Assembly (NCBI RefSeq): GCF_032854445.1
Contig: NC_088298.1
Coordinates: forward strand, 186,001 to 250,000
Length of the DNA: 64,000 nt
DNA from: Liolophura sinensis
Lineage: Eukaryota > Mollusca > Polyplacophora > Chitonida > Chitonidae
Reading direction: 5' to 3'
Within the stretch, counting starts at the first letter, position 1. Every line of letters begins with the position of its first letter. Position numbers and translations under genes: made by a program. A model generated the notes under the pieces. That model did no database searches. It saw nothing but the letters and a program-made list of their open reading frames with translations, and was not told where the DNA came from. Of this stretch, positions 1 through 10,699 are shown one piece after another.

Positions 1-666
1 GATATGTTCTAGGATTATAGGAAAATGGTCACGACCACAAAGATCGTCATGCACCTTCCAAGAAAAATCAAGGAGAAGTGATGGATCCGTGATAGCGAGA
101 TCGATAGCAGAATAAGCGCCATTACCTGGATGTAAATAGGTGTTAGAACCATCATTGAAATAACAGAGTTCCTCCTTCGATAAAAAATCTTCCATTATCT
201 TGCCCTTATTATTATTTATGTTATTACTGCCCCTTAGGGGGTTATGGGAATTAAAATCTCCCACAAGTATAAAAACGTTTGGGTAATTGTTCTGTAAGAT
301 TATGTAACTGCAAAGCTGACAAAGAAATGTTCGGGGGAAAATACACCGAACATAATGTGATTGTTTCGGACAATGAAACACGAACAGCCACAGCCTGCAG
401 TTCTGTGTCCAGAGCAACAGGGCTGTAAATAACATTGTTATTCATGAATATGGAAGAGCCGCCTGCAGCTCGATCTTCTTCATTTGAATAAGTGCTGTAT
501 AAGGAATAATTTTAAGGGCAACTGTATCTTTGTCAGATGTCTGCAGGTGAGTTTCCTGAAGACACAGGGCAATAGGATTAACTGATTGTACTAGCTGTGT
601 TATTTCAATAAAATTTACCTTAAGACCTCGACAATTCCAGTGTATAATTTTGTCTAAATAAGACAT
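1..666 (-). pseudogene. E1 ORF2 fragment: APE-type endonuclease (broken)
   Basis: N-terminal part of the retrotransposon polyprotein. The endonuclease nicks target DNA to prime reverse transcription. The start has the family's QWNCRG-type motif (here HWNCRGLKVNF) and LCLQETHL, the expected metal-binding and catalytic block. The reading frame changes near 440 and again near 265, just before the position where E4 and E5 carry GDFNSHNPLWGS. Downstream to base 1 the sequence still matches the SDHFPI region. The ATG at 666-664 overlaps the ORF1 stop as TAATG. This copy is dead by frameshifts. Confidence 0.8.
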
Positions 667-824
667 TATGGAGGGAGACGTATAGGAGATTTCTCTTTAT
701 GCTTGGACCGAGGACGACTCTTCCTTGGAGATCGGCCGGAGAATCTCCCTGATGCGGGTGATGTATCCATCACATCCGCATGTGATGTAGTATGACCAAC
801 GTCCTCCAACGATCCAAATCTATA

Positions 825-2351
825 CTACCCAAAAAAAGAAACGCATAGGTGTTTTGTTTGATTTTAAAATGAAATAAATACATTTTGTCTTCATTTCATG
901 AGCAAAATGTGTTTTAATTTTGTTAATAGTCAGTTAGCACACATTTTATTCCTCAAAACATTTCTTGGTTGAAAATGTTGAGTTTGGAGGCCGTTTTTGG
1001 AAGAAGTAAAAAATACAGCACCACACTGCATCACGTGCAGTCTTACACGCCGAACTTAGGCATGGAAAGCATACAGTGTGTGAGTATAAAACCGCAACTT
1101 TGGGCCGGAAATCGGCGTCTTTCAAGTGGTGTTTTCAAGCGGATTCAACATGCCACGTCTTGACACTGTCACAAGAAATATTGCCATTGGAAGACTTCAA
1201 GCTGGAGAGTCCCAATCGTCCATTTCTAGGCGTCTACACGTCAGCCACAGCACGATTTCACGGCTTGCTGCCCGCTACAACAATACTGGGACAACAAATG
1301 ACCGTCGGCGCTCAGGTCGACCACGTGTCACTACAGCAGCCCAAGATCGCTACATAAGGGTCCTCCATTTGCGTGACCGTTGTGCTACAGCTGAAAGCAT
1401 AGCAGCCAGCATAACGGGACTGAGGAGGATATCAGGTCAGACAGTGCGGAACAGGCTGAGGGAACATGGACTGAGAGCCAGGAGGCCCTATGTTGGGATC
1501 GTGCTGCGTCCTCACCATCGCGCCAATCGCCTCCGATGGTGTAACAACGTGACTGCATGGAATCTACGCAACTGGCGACGCATTTGGTTCAGTGATGAGT
1601 CCAGATTCCTATTGCAGAGACGTGATGGTAGAAACCGGGTTTACAGACGTGCCCACGAACGTTTTGCCCCTAACTGCGTACGCCAAGTGGACAGATTTTG
1701 TGGAGGGAGTGTGATGATGTGGGCAGCAATATCGTATAATGGTCGTACAAATCTTGTCCACGTTTAGGGAAATCTTACGGTCGTACGCTACCGAGACACC
1801 ATCCTGCAGCCACACCTCTTACCTGTCATTGACGTTCAGCGGGAGTTGTTCCAGCAGGACAACGCCAGACCCACACGGCACGTGTCACAAGGGACTTCCT
1901 CGCCGAAAACAATGTAAATGTGCTACCCTGGCCGTCCCCGTTCCCCGAATCTTAACCCAATTGAGCATCTGTGGGATGAACTTGATCGACGTCTACGCCA
2001 ACGTCAACCTCACCCCAAACGCTTCAAGAGCAAGTTGCATGTTTGCAGGAGGAGTGGCAGAACATTCCCCAGGCCTCTATCCAGCGTCTCATCCAGTCCA
2101 TGACAAGGCGTGTCAAAACTGTTATTTGTGCCCGTGGTGGTCACAACAGATACTGACATTCCACTCAAGTGGGAGACTCGTTGTGAGTGTCTTACCTCAA
2201 GTTAATGGCCTTGTTGTTTAGATATGGCCCCTTCCTTAATCTGTGTAAAAAAATATTTGCAGAATAGCAATTCTTATTTAGTTATGCATAATTGAAAAGA
2301 CTGCATCACCTCCGCAAAAAACCGGGTTATGCGTTTCTTTTTTTTGGATAG
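825..2351 (+). mobile_element. Tc1-like DNA transposon nested in E1
   Basis: About 1.53 kb bounded by inverted ends. The left end, CTACCCAAAAAAAGAAACGC, matches the reverse complement of the right end (ATGCGTTTC followed by a T-run and GGATAG). TA is present on both sides (823-824 and 2352-2353), the standard Tc1/mariner target duplication. The flanking E1 ORF1 sequence is continuous across the insertion (compare E5 near 52530). The transposase lies in the centre. This insertion happened after E1 landed. Confidence 0.88.
1150..2190 (+). pseudogene. Tc1-like transposase, frameshifted
   Basis: DD34E-type transposase that cuts and pastes the element at TA. The start was chosen at 1150 (MPRLDTVTRN), the usual position before the first helix-turn-helix. 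The first frame runs to 1767 and holds the paired DNA-binding region (QAGESQSSISRRLHVSHST), the GRPR hook-like motif (SGRPRVTT) and the first catalytic aspartate in WFSDESRF. A stop follows NLVHV. The remaining homology is in other frames: QQDNARP (second aspartate, about 1854-1874) and LNPIEHLWDEL (glutamate, about 1950-1983). At least two frame changes mean it is inactive. Confidence 0.85.
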
Positions 2352-3497
2352 TATATTAAAAGTTTGGACAGGGCCCCTGGTGGCCTTAGAGGGACGCTCT
2401 GTGGGACCGCTAGGTTTACTATTATCACTATTATATTTATTTTCAGATTTGGTTTTGGCAGATTTGTTTTTGAATTGGTTAATTTCAGGTTTATCAGTTT
2501 GTTGTTTATTATTGACTGGTTTTATTTGCTGTTCTGTAGTGGTCTGTGTTGAGCAGGAAATATGCGCAGGTTGCACAGCAGGTTGTAAAGATGTGAAGCT
2601 AGGTTTGTCGTTTCCAATGGGCCATGTTAATGAAGTCTGAGTTCCAACAGACGTTGTAGTTCGCTTGACCACATTGGCAAACGAAGATTGCAGTGAAGTG
2701 TTAGAGACGGAGGCCAAATTGCGGGCCTCCTGATAAGAGATATTTTTAGTTTTTAGATTTATTATTCGCTTTTCCTTAATAAAAAACGGACAGTCCTTGG
2801 AGGAGGCCATGTGATCTCCACTGCAATTACAATGAAGTCGGCTGAGAGGAAGATCTGTTTGGTATAATTGAAGTTGACATTTGAAAAGAGGCCATTGTTT
2901 AATTTTTTTAATTTCGCCTTACGTGTCCCCCACCCGCCACGGAGTGCCAACAAGGGCGAATCTACCTCTGTGGATGACCGGCAGAGAATAGAAACAGAGA
3001 ATCCACACAAGGTATACTCGAACAGATTGAGTTATACCAAAAGGTTAAATTCAATCTACTCGATTCACCCATTAGACACCGCCTTCTGCACTGACCCCAA
3101 AGGAAGTGCTTCTGAAGAAGAGCAAACATGACATCTCGGTAAGACAAAGAATAACAAACGGGATCAAGTGTAGGGCTTGACGTGACCAGCCGATTGATCG
3201 GACCGGGCCCATCCGACCTCCCATCTCTCTCCAAGTAAGGGCCAAAGTGGCGTGTTGGGCGTGAGGATCTCGCAAGACCAACACACCCTCAGCCACCAAG
3301 ATCCCGTCCTCGTAGATTACGGGTCGCAACCCACGGCAAACAGGTCGCTCCCCGGTTGCCTCTCACACAACCGAGAAGATGTGAGCCTATTATATTCATC
3401 GGGCTCACACAGGAGGGCTCTAGGTTAGTCGACTTTTACGACAAGCTTGCCTAGAGGGCTGAGGTCCTATTCTTATCACCCCGGAAACCCCACGAGG

Positions 3498-4200
3498 GTC
3501 TGGCAACAAGACTGGGACAACTCAAAAAAGGGCAGAATATTCCATACGCATAATCCAGCCGTGTCTCCTACTTATAATCTTTCTTTAAGTTGTCGCCATG
3601 ATGAGATCTTTGTATTCAGGTTATTATCCGGCCATTTACAAAAAAAATTCCAATTTATTTCGTTTCGCTCTCCATGATACAGGCCTCTGTGAGGAATGTA
3701 TGGTGGAGGATAGCACTGTCCACTAACTGTTACATTGTCAACGCCATACTTACGCACGAAATTTATTTTACAGAGAATTGCGAGTCCTGGGAATTAAGAC
3801 GACAGACACAAAATTCATTTTATGTCCCAGGAACAACACCAATAAAAGGTATTTTAGGCAGTTGCCAATTTTTAAACCCGTTGCCATCGATTTTAAATTA
3901 ATCTTATGAAATAAGGGGGAAAATTTGTTTTAGATAATCATTTTACATGGGAAATATTTCAGCTGTGAATTTGTTTTCATACTCTATGTACTGCCCATAT
4001 ATGTCTTTAACACGGAGCTATATATACTAATGCCGGTCTCCTCTCGTCTATCAGCCTAACGTGCCCTGAACCTAATATATACAAGTGCATATATCTTAAC
4101 TATGTAATGCATGCATAATAAGCTAAGGAAAATAAGGTAAGCAAACTCAATACCACGTAAAGGTGTGGCGTGCATCCCCCATTTGGGGCGGAAAACGCTA
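3498..4200. other. No recognisable gene; unique sequence between E1 and Polinton remnants
   Basis: About 0.7 kb of AT-rich sequence. The short open frames here lack known motifs and are probably chance. It may be the outer part of the left Polinton-derived region, but no terminal inverted repeat could be recognised. Confidence 0.4.
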
Positions 4201-4216
4201 GTGTAATCAAAATTCG

Positions 4217-4375
4217 CCCCCCCCCCCCCCATATCAGCATCCAGCTCCAAAAGATCGCAGCAGATGCACAACAACAACAACGCTTGCCTTTACAACAGTG
4301 CCAGTCTTTACGACAATAACATCTGTCTGTACAACAACAACACTCGTCTTTACAACAACAACAACACCAGTTTTA
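4217..4375. repeat. poly-C tract followed by CAA/ACAACA low-complexity stretch
   Basis: A run of C at 4217-4230, then CAACAACAAC-type sequence interrupted by CTTTAC units. It is low complexity. Open frames crossing it on either strand (Asn-rich on plus, Val-rich on minus) are composition artefacts. Confidence 0.7.
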
Positions 4376-4383
4376 GCGACATT

Positions 4384-4973
4384 ATGAATTACGAAGTCTA
4401 TGGAGATCTCGTCGCTAGAGTCTTCCAGGAAAGGACAACTAGTTACGTGGAGCTGAGCAAGAAGCGTGATACAACTGGAAGGGAGAGTGTCAAAGCCATC
4501 ACTATGACCCAGAGGATGTGGGAACGTTTCATCTTTTACATATCCACCACTGACATGCACATTGAGTCTGGCAAACCCACTCCTCAACCTCTGTTGTTGG
4601 GGGAAGATATACAAATGTCGTACGGAGACTACAAGGGGATGTCACTCGTCCATATCAGAAGTGGGAGAGGAGGAGGGGACTGCTGTATCCTAGTATGAAA
4701 GGTGTGGCCTTCTCCGTGCAAGCCTGGGTTGCCCTCAAGAAAGTGTCTGAAGACATCATCAGTGTGCTCAGAGACTACATGGAGAGTGACGGTATGTTCC
4801 AAGGGACACCACTCATGCCTATGGAGATGAATGCACCCGTTCCGAATGCTCCGGCTAGAAAGAAAATAAAGAAAGGTGATATAGACAATGATGATGACGA
4901 CTCTTTCGTAAGTGGCGGCGGCCTTTGCAGCAAAAGGTCACAATTCTTGCGACAAACTGTAAATGGTGTATAA
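4384..4973 (+). pseudogene. Polinton-associated protein with PC4-like domain, frameshifted
   Basis: Reads from MNYEVYGDLVARVFQERTTS to a break at about 4690, then resumes in the overlapping frame from 4695. Across the break the pattern LGEDIQMSYGDYKGMSLVHI, then MKGVAFSVQAWVALKK, resembles the PC4/p15 single-strand DNA-binding fold: two beta strands, a conserved lysine-glycine, then W with hydrophobic spacing in the helix. Its position just upstream of an integrase suggests a Polinton accessory gene. The family call is by pattern only. One frameshift breaks the frame at a GGGAGAGGAGGAGGGG stretch. A polar, acidic tail follows. Confidence 0.45.
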
Positions 4974-5401
4974 AAGGACGCGGTTGTGAAAGCCATCCGT
5001 CTGAATAGAGAGGCATTGATGTCTTAGCGGCATTTGATGAACAGTTTCAAAATGCATTTGCCTCCCCGAGGAGGTGAAATGTCTCCTCTACAAATTGACG
5101 GATGTATGCGTGCATCCTGTCTTCCTGATCAATTATGAAGATGAAGTGTAGCGTGATCGTTATCTGAAGACGAGATGCTTCATGGACAATTTAATGTCTG
5201 AAGTTATGAACATTTTGGTTACAGATGAAGGTGACATGAATGATCACTTGGAAGACGAAGGAATAGACTGTGCCTAATGTTTATGTATCATCATTATGTG
5301 TCTGTATTCTCAGAATATAATTTGAAAAAATGTACTTACTGTCGTTTGTTATTTATACGATGAGTTTCACTAGTTCCCCACCATTCGTTCCGAAGTAAGT
5401 C

Positions 5402-6295
5402 ATGGATCCGTCACGATCTGAGATTGATAAGATCTTACAGAAACTGTATTATACCCCAGCCAGCCAATCATCATACGGTGGTGTACAGGCCTTGTACCGG
5501 GCAGTCAGGGAGAACGGGTATACCATCTCTAAAAAAGAAATCAAGGAGTGGTTAAAGCCACAAGATGCGTATACATTGCTTAAACCGGCTGCAAAGAGGT
5601 ATAAGCCAAACAGAGTTAGGGTGGATAAGATCGACGACCAATGGCGTGATGATCTGGTGGACATGAGTCATATGGCCAAATCTAACACAGGGCATAAGTA
5701 TTTATTGACGTGTATAGATGTATTTTCGAAATTCAGCTGGGCTATTCCCATGAAAGATAAGACTGGCGGAACAATGGTGAAGGCATTCGGCAAAAATACT
5801 CAAACAAAGCAGAAAACCTGTGTATCTCCAAACCGATAGTGGATCTGAATTTTTTATTGTAGATTGTTTCAACAGGACTTTAAAAAGTGTAAAATGTATA
5901 AATACTTCACAGTTAAAAATACCCAGCGATATGTGGATGTCTTACCATCCTTGATATCTAGCTATAACAAGTCACTTCACATAAGTATTAAAATGGCTCC
6001 CGAACAAGTGAATAAACATATAGAAAACATGGTACGCAAGAACATCTATCCCGCCGAAAAGACTAAATCCAAATTTAAATTTAATGTGGGTGATAGCGTT
6101 AGGGTAAGTAAGGTGAAAGCCATTTTCGATAAAGGCTATATACCCTCGTGGACTGATGAAATATTCATAATTCACAGTCGACATATCAGAATACCCCCTG
6201 TGTATAAATTACGTGACTTAAACGGCGAAGTATTACGTGGTACCTTTTACGAACAAGAGCTAGAGCAAATTATTATAAAGGATAATGAGTATTAG
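5402..6295 (+). pseudogene. Polinton/Maverick integrase (retroviral-type), internally deleted
   Basis: Integrase that inserts Polinton DNA into the genome. The N-terminal segment (5402-5839) has the strong family pattern SYGGVQALYRAVRENG, then WLKPQDAYTLLKP, then DDQWRDDLVDM with the first catalytic aspartate, and YLLTCIDVFSKFSWAIPMKD. The second aspartate region (TDSGSEF-like) is frameshifted at about 5835-5860. About 30 residues that should carry the catalytic glutamate are missing before FKKCKMYKYFTV at 5876. The C-terminal segment (5864-6295) keeps NKSLHISIKMAPEQVN and a chromo-like beta domain (KFNVGDSVRVSK). It is inactive. Confidence 0.85.
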
Positions 6296-6600
6296 AAAAT
6301 AGAAAAAAATCCTAGAAAGAAAACGCCGAGGGGGGAAAACTTATGAAAAAGTCAAATGGAAAAGTTGGCCTTCCGCCTTCAATTCATGTGTCGAAAGAAA
6401 TGTTGAAAACATTATTTAAAAAGTGATATACTGTTAAAACAGTCATTCGTACAGGCGGCATGGCAGGTATCAACACCAACGTGGAGGCTAGGCATCGGCA
6501 AAAATACGCAGCTAGTGGCTTACTGATCAGTCTGTGATTGGTTAGTCATAGCTCCAACCATAACACTAAGTGTTAATCACACGTGCAGTTGTGGCAGTAG
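6296..6600. other. Decayed Polinton interval, no clear gene
   Basis: Several translated words look protein-like, for example WKSWPSAFNSCV near 6350, but stops are frequent and I cannot assign a family. It is probably the remains of another Polinton gene between the integrase and the PC4-like fragment. Confidence 0.3.
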
Positions 6601-6847
6601 GTCACCGCCTCGAAATACAACCTTAAAACCTTTTAACATAACTACGTGCGCTAAAGCCGTAGGTTTGCCCATTGGAAAGAATGTGAGAGTGACAGGGTGC
6701 ATGTATAGAGATAGTCCACGTATTGACATCAGAAAGTTTGTGAACGACAAACCTACTAGGATAGATATAGGACTGGGGATTAACCAATGGATAGCTCTCA
6801 AAGAACACATGAGAATCATAGAAAAGGCCTTGAAAATACATGAATAG
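6600..6847 (+). pseudogene. PC4-like single-strand DNA-binding domain fragment
   Basis: Open frame ending at a TAG at 6845. No ATG precedes the conserved part, so it is a fragment or lost its start. The pattern is IGKNVRVTGCMYRDSPRIDI, then INQWIALKEHMRIIEKAL. It matches PC4/p15: strand, short loop, RIDIR strand, G-I-x-L-x-x-x-Q-W helix entry, then amphipathic helix. It is similar in plan to the gene at 4384-4973 but not a close copy. Function in Polintons is not established. E2 begins about 80 bases downstream. Confidence 0.5.
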
Positions 6848-7190
6848 TTATTCTAGTCTCATTTGACTGCTGAGCTTACTTGCGACATGATGGTGACCTT
6901 CCCTTTATTCTGTCAGTTATTTGTAAGGAATGAATGAATGAATGATTATGGCTTAACGCCACATCGGCAATATTTCAGCCATATCGTGGCGAGAACAAGG
7001 TGAAAACGCGAGACGGTTAAGGTTTTCGATATGATAATATGAACATCAAAAGTAATACAAAAAGTACAGACATGTTTAAAATCGTATAAAAGAAAAATAA
7101 GAGTTACAATTTGAAAACCAGGGTTATAGTACATGTATAAATATATATGTATATAACTGATTATCTACAGATATTTATGACAAGTAAAAT

Positions 7191-10100
7191 TTATATTTTA
7201 TGATATAGGCCAATGGCCATCAAATAATTTAGGACGACATCGCCAGCGATGCTGTCAAATAAATCATATATAGAGGTGACCGTGTAGAATCTTTGCCGAA
7301 CATGGGCAAAGTCCACACAGTCAACCAAAATATGTTTGATCCCGTATTCAGCATCACATCCAACACACTCGGGGGCACTGCTCCCATTTAAGATGAAATT
7401 GTGTGTCAGATGAGAATGTCCAATACGACACCTCGTTAAAACTACTTGGTCTCTGCGAGACAGACAAGTACAGGCAGTGTAGCCAATGACAGGATGAATG
7501 CCATGCAGTTTATTGTGGATTTGCAAGTTCCATTCACCCTGCCAAAGGCGATGAATATATTTAAGAATATTAGACTTCACGTCAGTATAAAGGGATTTTA
7601 ACCCGAGATACAAGTTTATATAGGGCAGCTTTCGCTTCCCTGTCCACGACTGGTATCCAACAGAATATAATATCTTTACCTCTTTTAATTAGTTTTCGGT
7701 GTTTGGCTATCATCTCAAGTATCAATGGATTTTGAAATTTATTATTCTGAATCGCCAAAAGGCAAGACAACCAATCGCTACTTATCACTGCCCTCCGGGC
7801 ATGCCCAGAGAAAGCATATGATAAGGCCAGGAGTATAGCCCTGGCCTCTGCAGAAAAGATAGAAGATGAAGGTGGCAGACGAAGAGAAGTGACCCGCTGC
7901 TCTAAGACAGCCGCACCTGCAACCCTGTCCCCATCCTTTGACCCGTCAGTATATATAATCCATATAATCAGCCTTGATTTCAGCAAAACGTTGCTGAATT
8001 ATAAAAGCATTTCTATTGGATTTATTATATATACGTACATCAAATAAGTTTAGTTTGTGGAAGACATGGAGGAGACTCCAGAAAAGACACCGGAGCTAAA
8101 TCCTCCAGCTTGATGTTAGCTCCCACAATATGGTCCCGTATGAGAAGACCGAACGAAGGAAACTTGTTAGGACATTCAATATATTTGCCCACATATAATG
8201 GATTGAAAACACAGTCGTAGGCAGGATTTGTTGGATGAGCTTTAAAGCTTTGTGGCATATTGCAGGCTATATGTTATATAAAAAAGGCTCATTTGCCTCC
8301 ACGTATTGGGGAGGCTCTAAAAGCACTAAGGCTCAGCCTCAAACCTTGATGATGGACAGGATCCAACATATTAATATACGGCTTCCTAGCGGAACCGTAA
8401 ATGATGAATCCATAGTCCAATTTAGAACTCACCAGAGAACGATATAAATTAAGTAAAACTAATCGGTCAGCACCCCAGTCGGTGCTAGACACGACCTTAA
8501 TTATATCGAGAGCCTTAGTACATTTAATCTGTTCACCACAAAAATTAAGCTCAGGGTCAAGATGAAGTTTCCGTTTATTACAAAAATGCATACCGACGGT
8601 TTTAGACGTTGAAAATCTAAAACCGTTTTCAGTTGCCCATTTCTCGATTTTATTGAGACAAAGCTGCAACTGACGTTGGATATTATTCATATTCTTAGCT
8701 CGGTAGCATATAAGGAAATCATCCACGTATAAAGAACCCTCTGTGCCCGATGTTAATGTTTTTGCTAGGCTATTTTTATGCTGAACAGAGTTGGTGATAG
8801 AATGCAGCCCTGGGGTACACCCATTTCCTGCACATAAGAGTCAGAAAGAGTGGACCCAACCCGTAGCTTAAACTGACGATGGGATGAAAATTCTAAATCC
8901 CTTTAGGCCCACATCCGCGAGGTCTTTTAAAATACCATATTTCCATGTGGTGTCGTAGGCCTTTTCAAGGTCAAAAAATATGGACACCACATGTTCATTA
9001 TTAACAAAACCATCACGAATAAAAGTTTCAAATCGAACAAGGTGATCTAAAGTAGATCGACCTTGACGAAAACCACATTGAATGTTAGATAAAAGCTTGT
9101 TGGTTTCAAGAAACCAAACAAATCTATCATTTATCATCCGTTCCATAGTCTTACAGACACAGCTGGTAAGAGCTATGGGACGGTAATTATTTGGACCGGG
9201 ATAATACACGCCTCCCATGATGGTGGAAATTACCAGTTGTCCAAATATCATTAAGAAAATCCAAGAGAGTTTCCAGTGGCTCAGGTGGTAAATGGTTGAG
9301 AAACTTATAACATACATTATCGGGACCACAAGCAGTATCGTGGGCCTTTTTTAATGCAGTCTTAAGTTCTTCGATATTAAACGGACGATTATAATCTTCT
9401 AAATTCTTAGAAGAAAATGGCAATTTGGTTTTCTCCTTCTGGTTTTTAATATGCTGGAATTGTTTAGTATTCTTAGTATTCTTTAGTATAGTTCCCAGAA
9501 GAAGATTTCGTTGAAATTGTTTCAGCTAATTTATTGGTTATATCAGATGGAGAGGTTAATGTATTATCGCCTTCTTTCAAATGCTGAACTTTTGCTTTAT
9601 TATTTTTGCCCTTAAGTTTCTGAACCATGCTCCAGACCTTACGCATGGGTGTTTTTGACGTAATGCCCGAAACAAAGTTCCGGCAACAAGATCGTCTCCT
9701 GGACTTGAGTAATCGACGAGCCTTAGCTCGAAAAATACGAACCTGGTTTAAGTTATTATCAGTAGGACATATATTAAAATTTCGCTCGGCCTTTTTGCGG
9801 TCCTTTATGGCTTTGCGACAGTCCTGATCATACCAGGGTTTACTTTTGGATTTGGGATTTGTCGAGGTTTAAGGGATAGTTCTATCGGCAGCTCGTAATA
9901 CAAGCTCGTTAAATTTTAATATTGGATCATCTGCTGCATTGAGAGTCTCTGGAATGATATCGACCTCACAGAACATCTCAAATGCGATCCAATCTGCTTT
10001 ATCGAATTTCCACCTAGCTACACGTTCTAAAGAATTAGAAGTGATATGCTCTAGGATTATAGGAAAATGGTGACTACCACAAAGATCATCATGCACCTTC

Positions 10101-10690
10101 CAAGAAAAATCTGGGAGAAGTGATGGATCCGTGATAGCGAGATCGATAGCAGAATAAGCGCCATTACCTGGGTGTAAATAGGTATTAGAACTATCATTGA
10201 AATAACACAGTTCTTACTTACATAAGAAGTCGTCGACTATTTTGCCCTTATTATTTATGTTGTTACTGCCCCATAGAGGGTTATGGGGATTAATATCTCC
10301 CATTGTAATAAACGGTTTAGGTCATTGTTGTGTCAGATTATGTAACTCATTGGCTCACAAAGAAGTGTTCGGAGGTATATACACCGAACATAATGTGACT
10401 GTTTTACACAATAAAACACGAACGGCCACAGCCTGAAGCTCTGTATGAAGAGCAACAGGGCTGTGGATAATACTGTTATTTATGAATATCGAGGAGCCGC
10501 CTGCAGCTCGCTCTTCTTCATTTGAATAAGTACTATGTAATGAGTTATTTTATCTTTGTCACATGTCTACAGGTGACTTTCCTAAAGACACAGGGCAACT
10601 GGATTGAAAGACTGAACTAGCTGTGTTATTTCATTAAAATTTGCTTTAAGACCTCGACAATTCCATTGTATAATTTTGTCTAAAAACCAC
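7191..10690 (-). pseudogene. E2 ORF2: endonuclease, reverse transcriptase, RNase H (degraded)
   Basis: Read from about 10690 down to 7191. Endonuclease pieces lie near 10690-9870 (HDDLCGSHHFPII, where E5 has SDHFPI, so the Asp is changed). Reverse transcriptase pieces lie at 9423-8289: NYRPIALTSCVCKTMER, then QCGFRQGRSTLDHLVRFE, then the active-site region near 8720. RNase H lies at 7986-7582 (IYTDGSKDGDRV, then AEARAILLAL), but the DS motif reads SSDWLSC and the H-x-G-x-x-G block is deleted. The C-terminal zinc-like segment CVGCDAEYGIKHILVDC is at about 7390-7300. Many frameshifts make it a dead copy. Confidence 0.85.
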
Positions 10691-10699
10691 ATTATGGAG

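Larger units (their letters stand above)
670..2810 (-). pseudogene. E1 ORF1 (gag-like) remnant, split in two
   Basis: ORF1 encodes the RNA-binding chaperone-like protein of the element. The piece at 2810-2354 begins at MASSKDCPFF, the end of the third zinc knuckle in E5, and continues through the polar linker rich in T, Q, N and K. The C-terminal piece (823-668) encodes the basic RSPRKSRPRSKHKEK-type tail, which ends in the stop overlapping the ORF2 start. The Tc1-like element sits between the two pieces. The N-terminal half and all complete CCHC knuckles are missing, so this copy could not bind RNA normally. Confidence 0.75.
1..3497 (-). mobile_element. E1: I-group non-LTR retrotransposon, 5' half, interrupted by Tc1-like element
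   Basis: Minus-strand copy of the family whose best members are E4 and E5. Its 5' end at about 3497 matches the 5' ends of E4 (39261) and E5 (50728): a GGGGTTTC block, then a block that includes GATAAGAATAGGACCTCAGC. The 5' UTR runs from 3497 to about 2870. ORF1 is internally deleted, because the zinc-knuckle coding part is missing between the 5' end and the MASSKDC motif. ORF1 is then split by a Tc1-like element (825-2351) and resumes at 823. ORF2 starts at 666 and runs off the window edge. The rest of ORF2 and the 3' UTR lie outside the window. No target duplication can be assigned. Confidence 0.85.

Noticed and set aside
4234-4614. Val-rich minus-strand protein and Asn-rich plus-strand protein
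   Set aside because: Composition artefact of the CAA-type low-complexity stretch.
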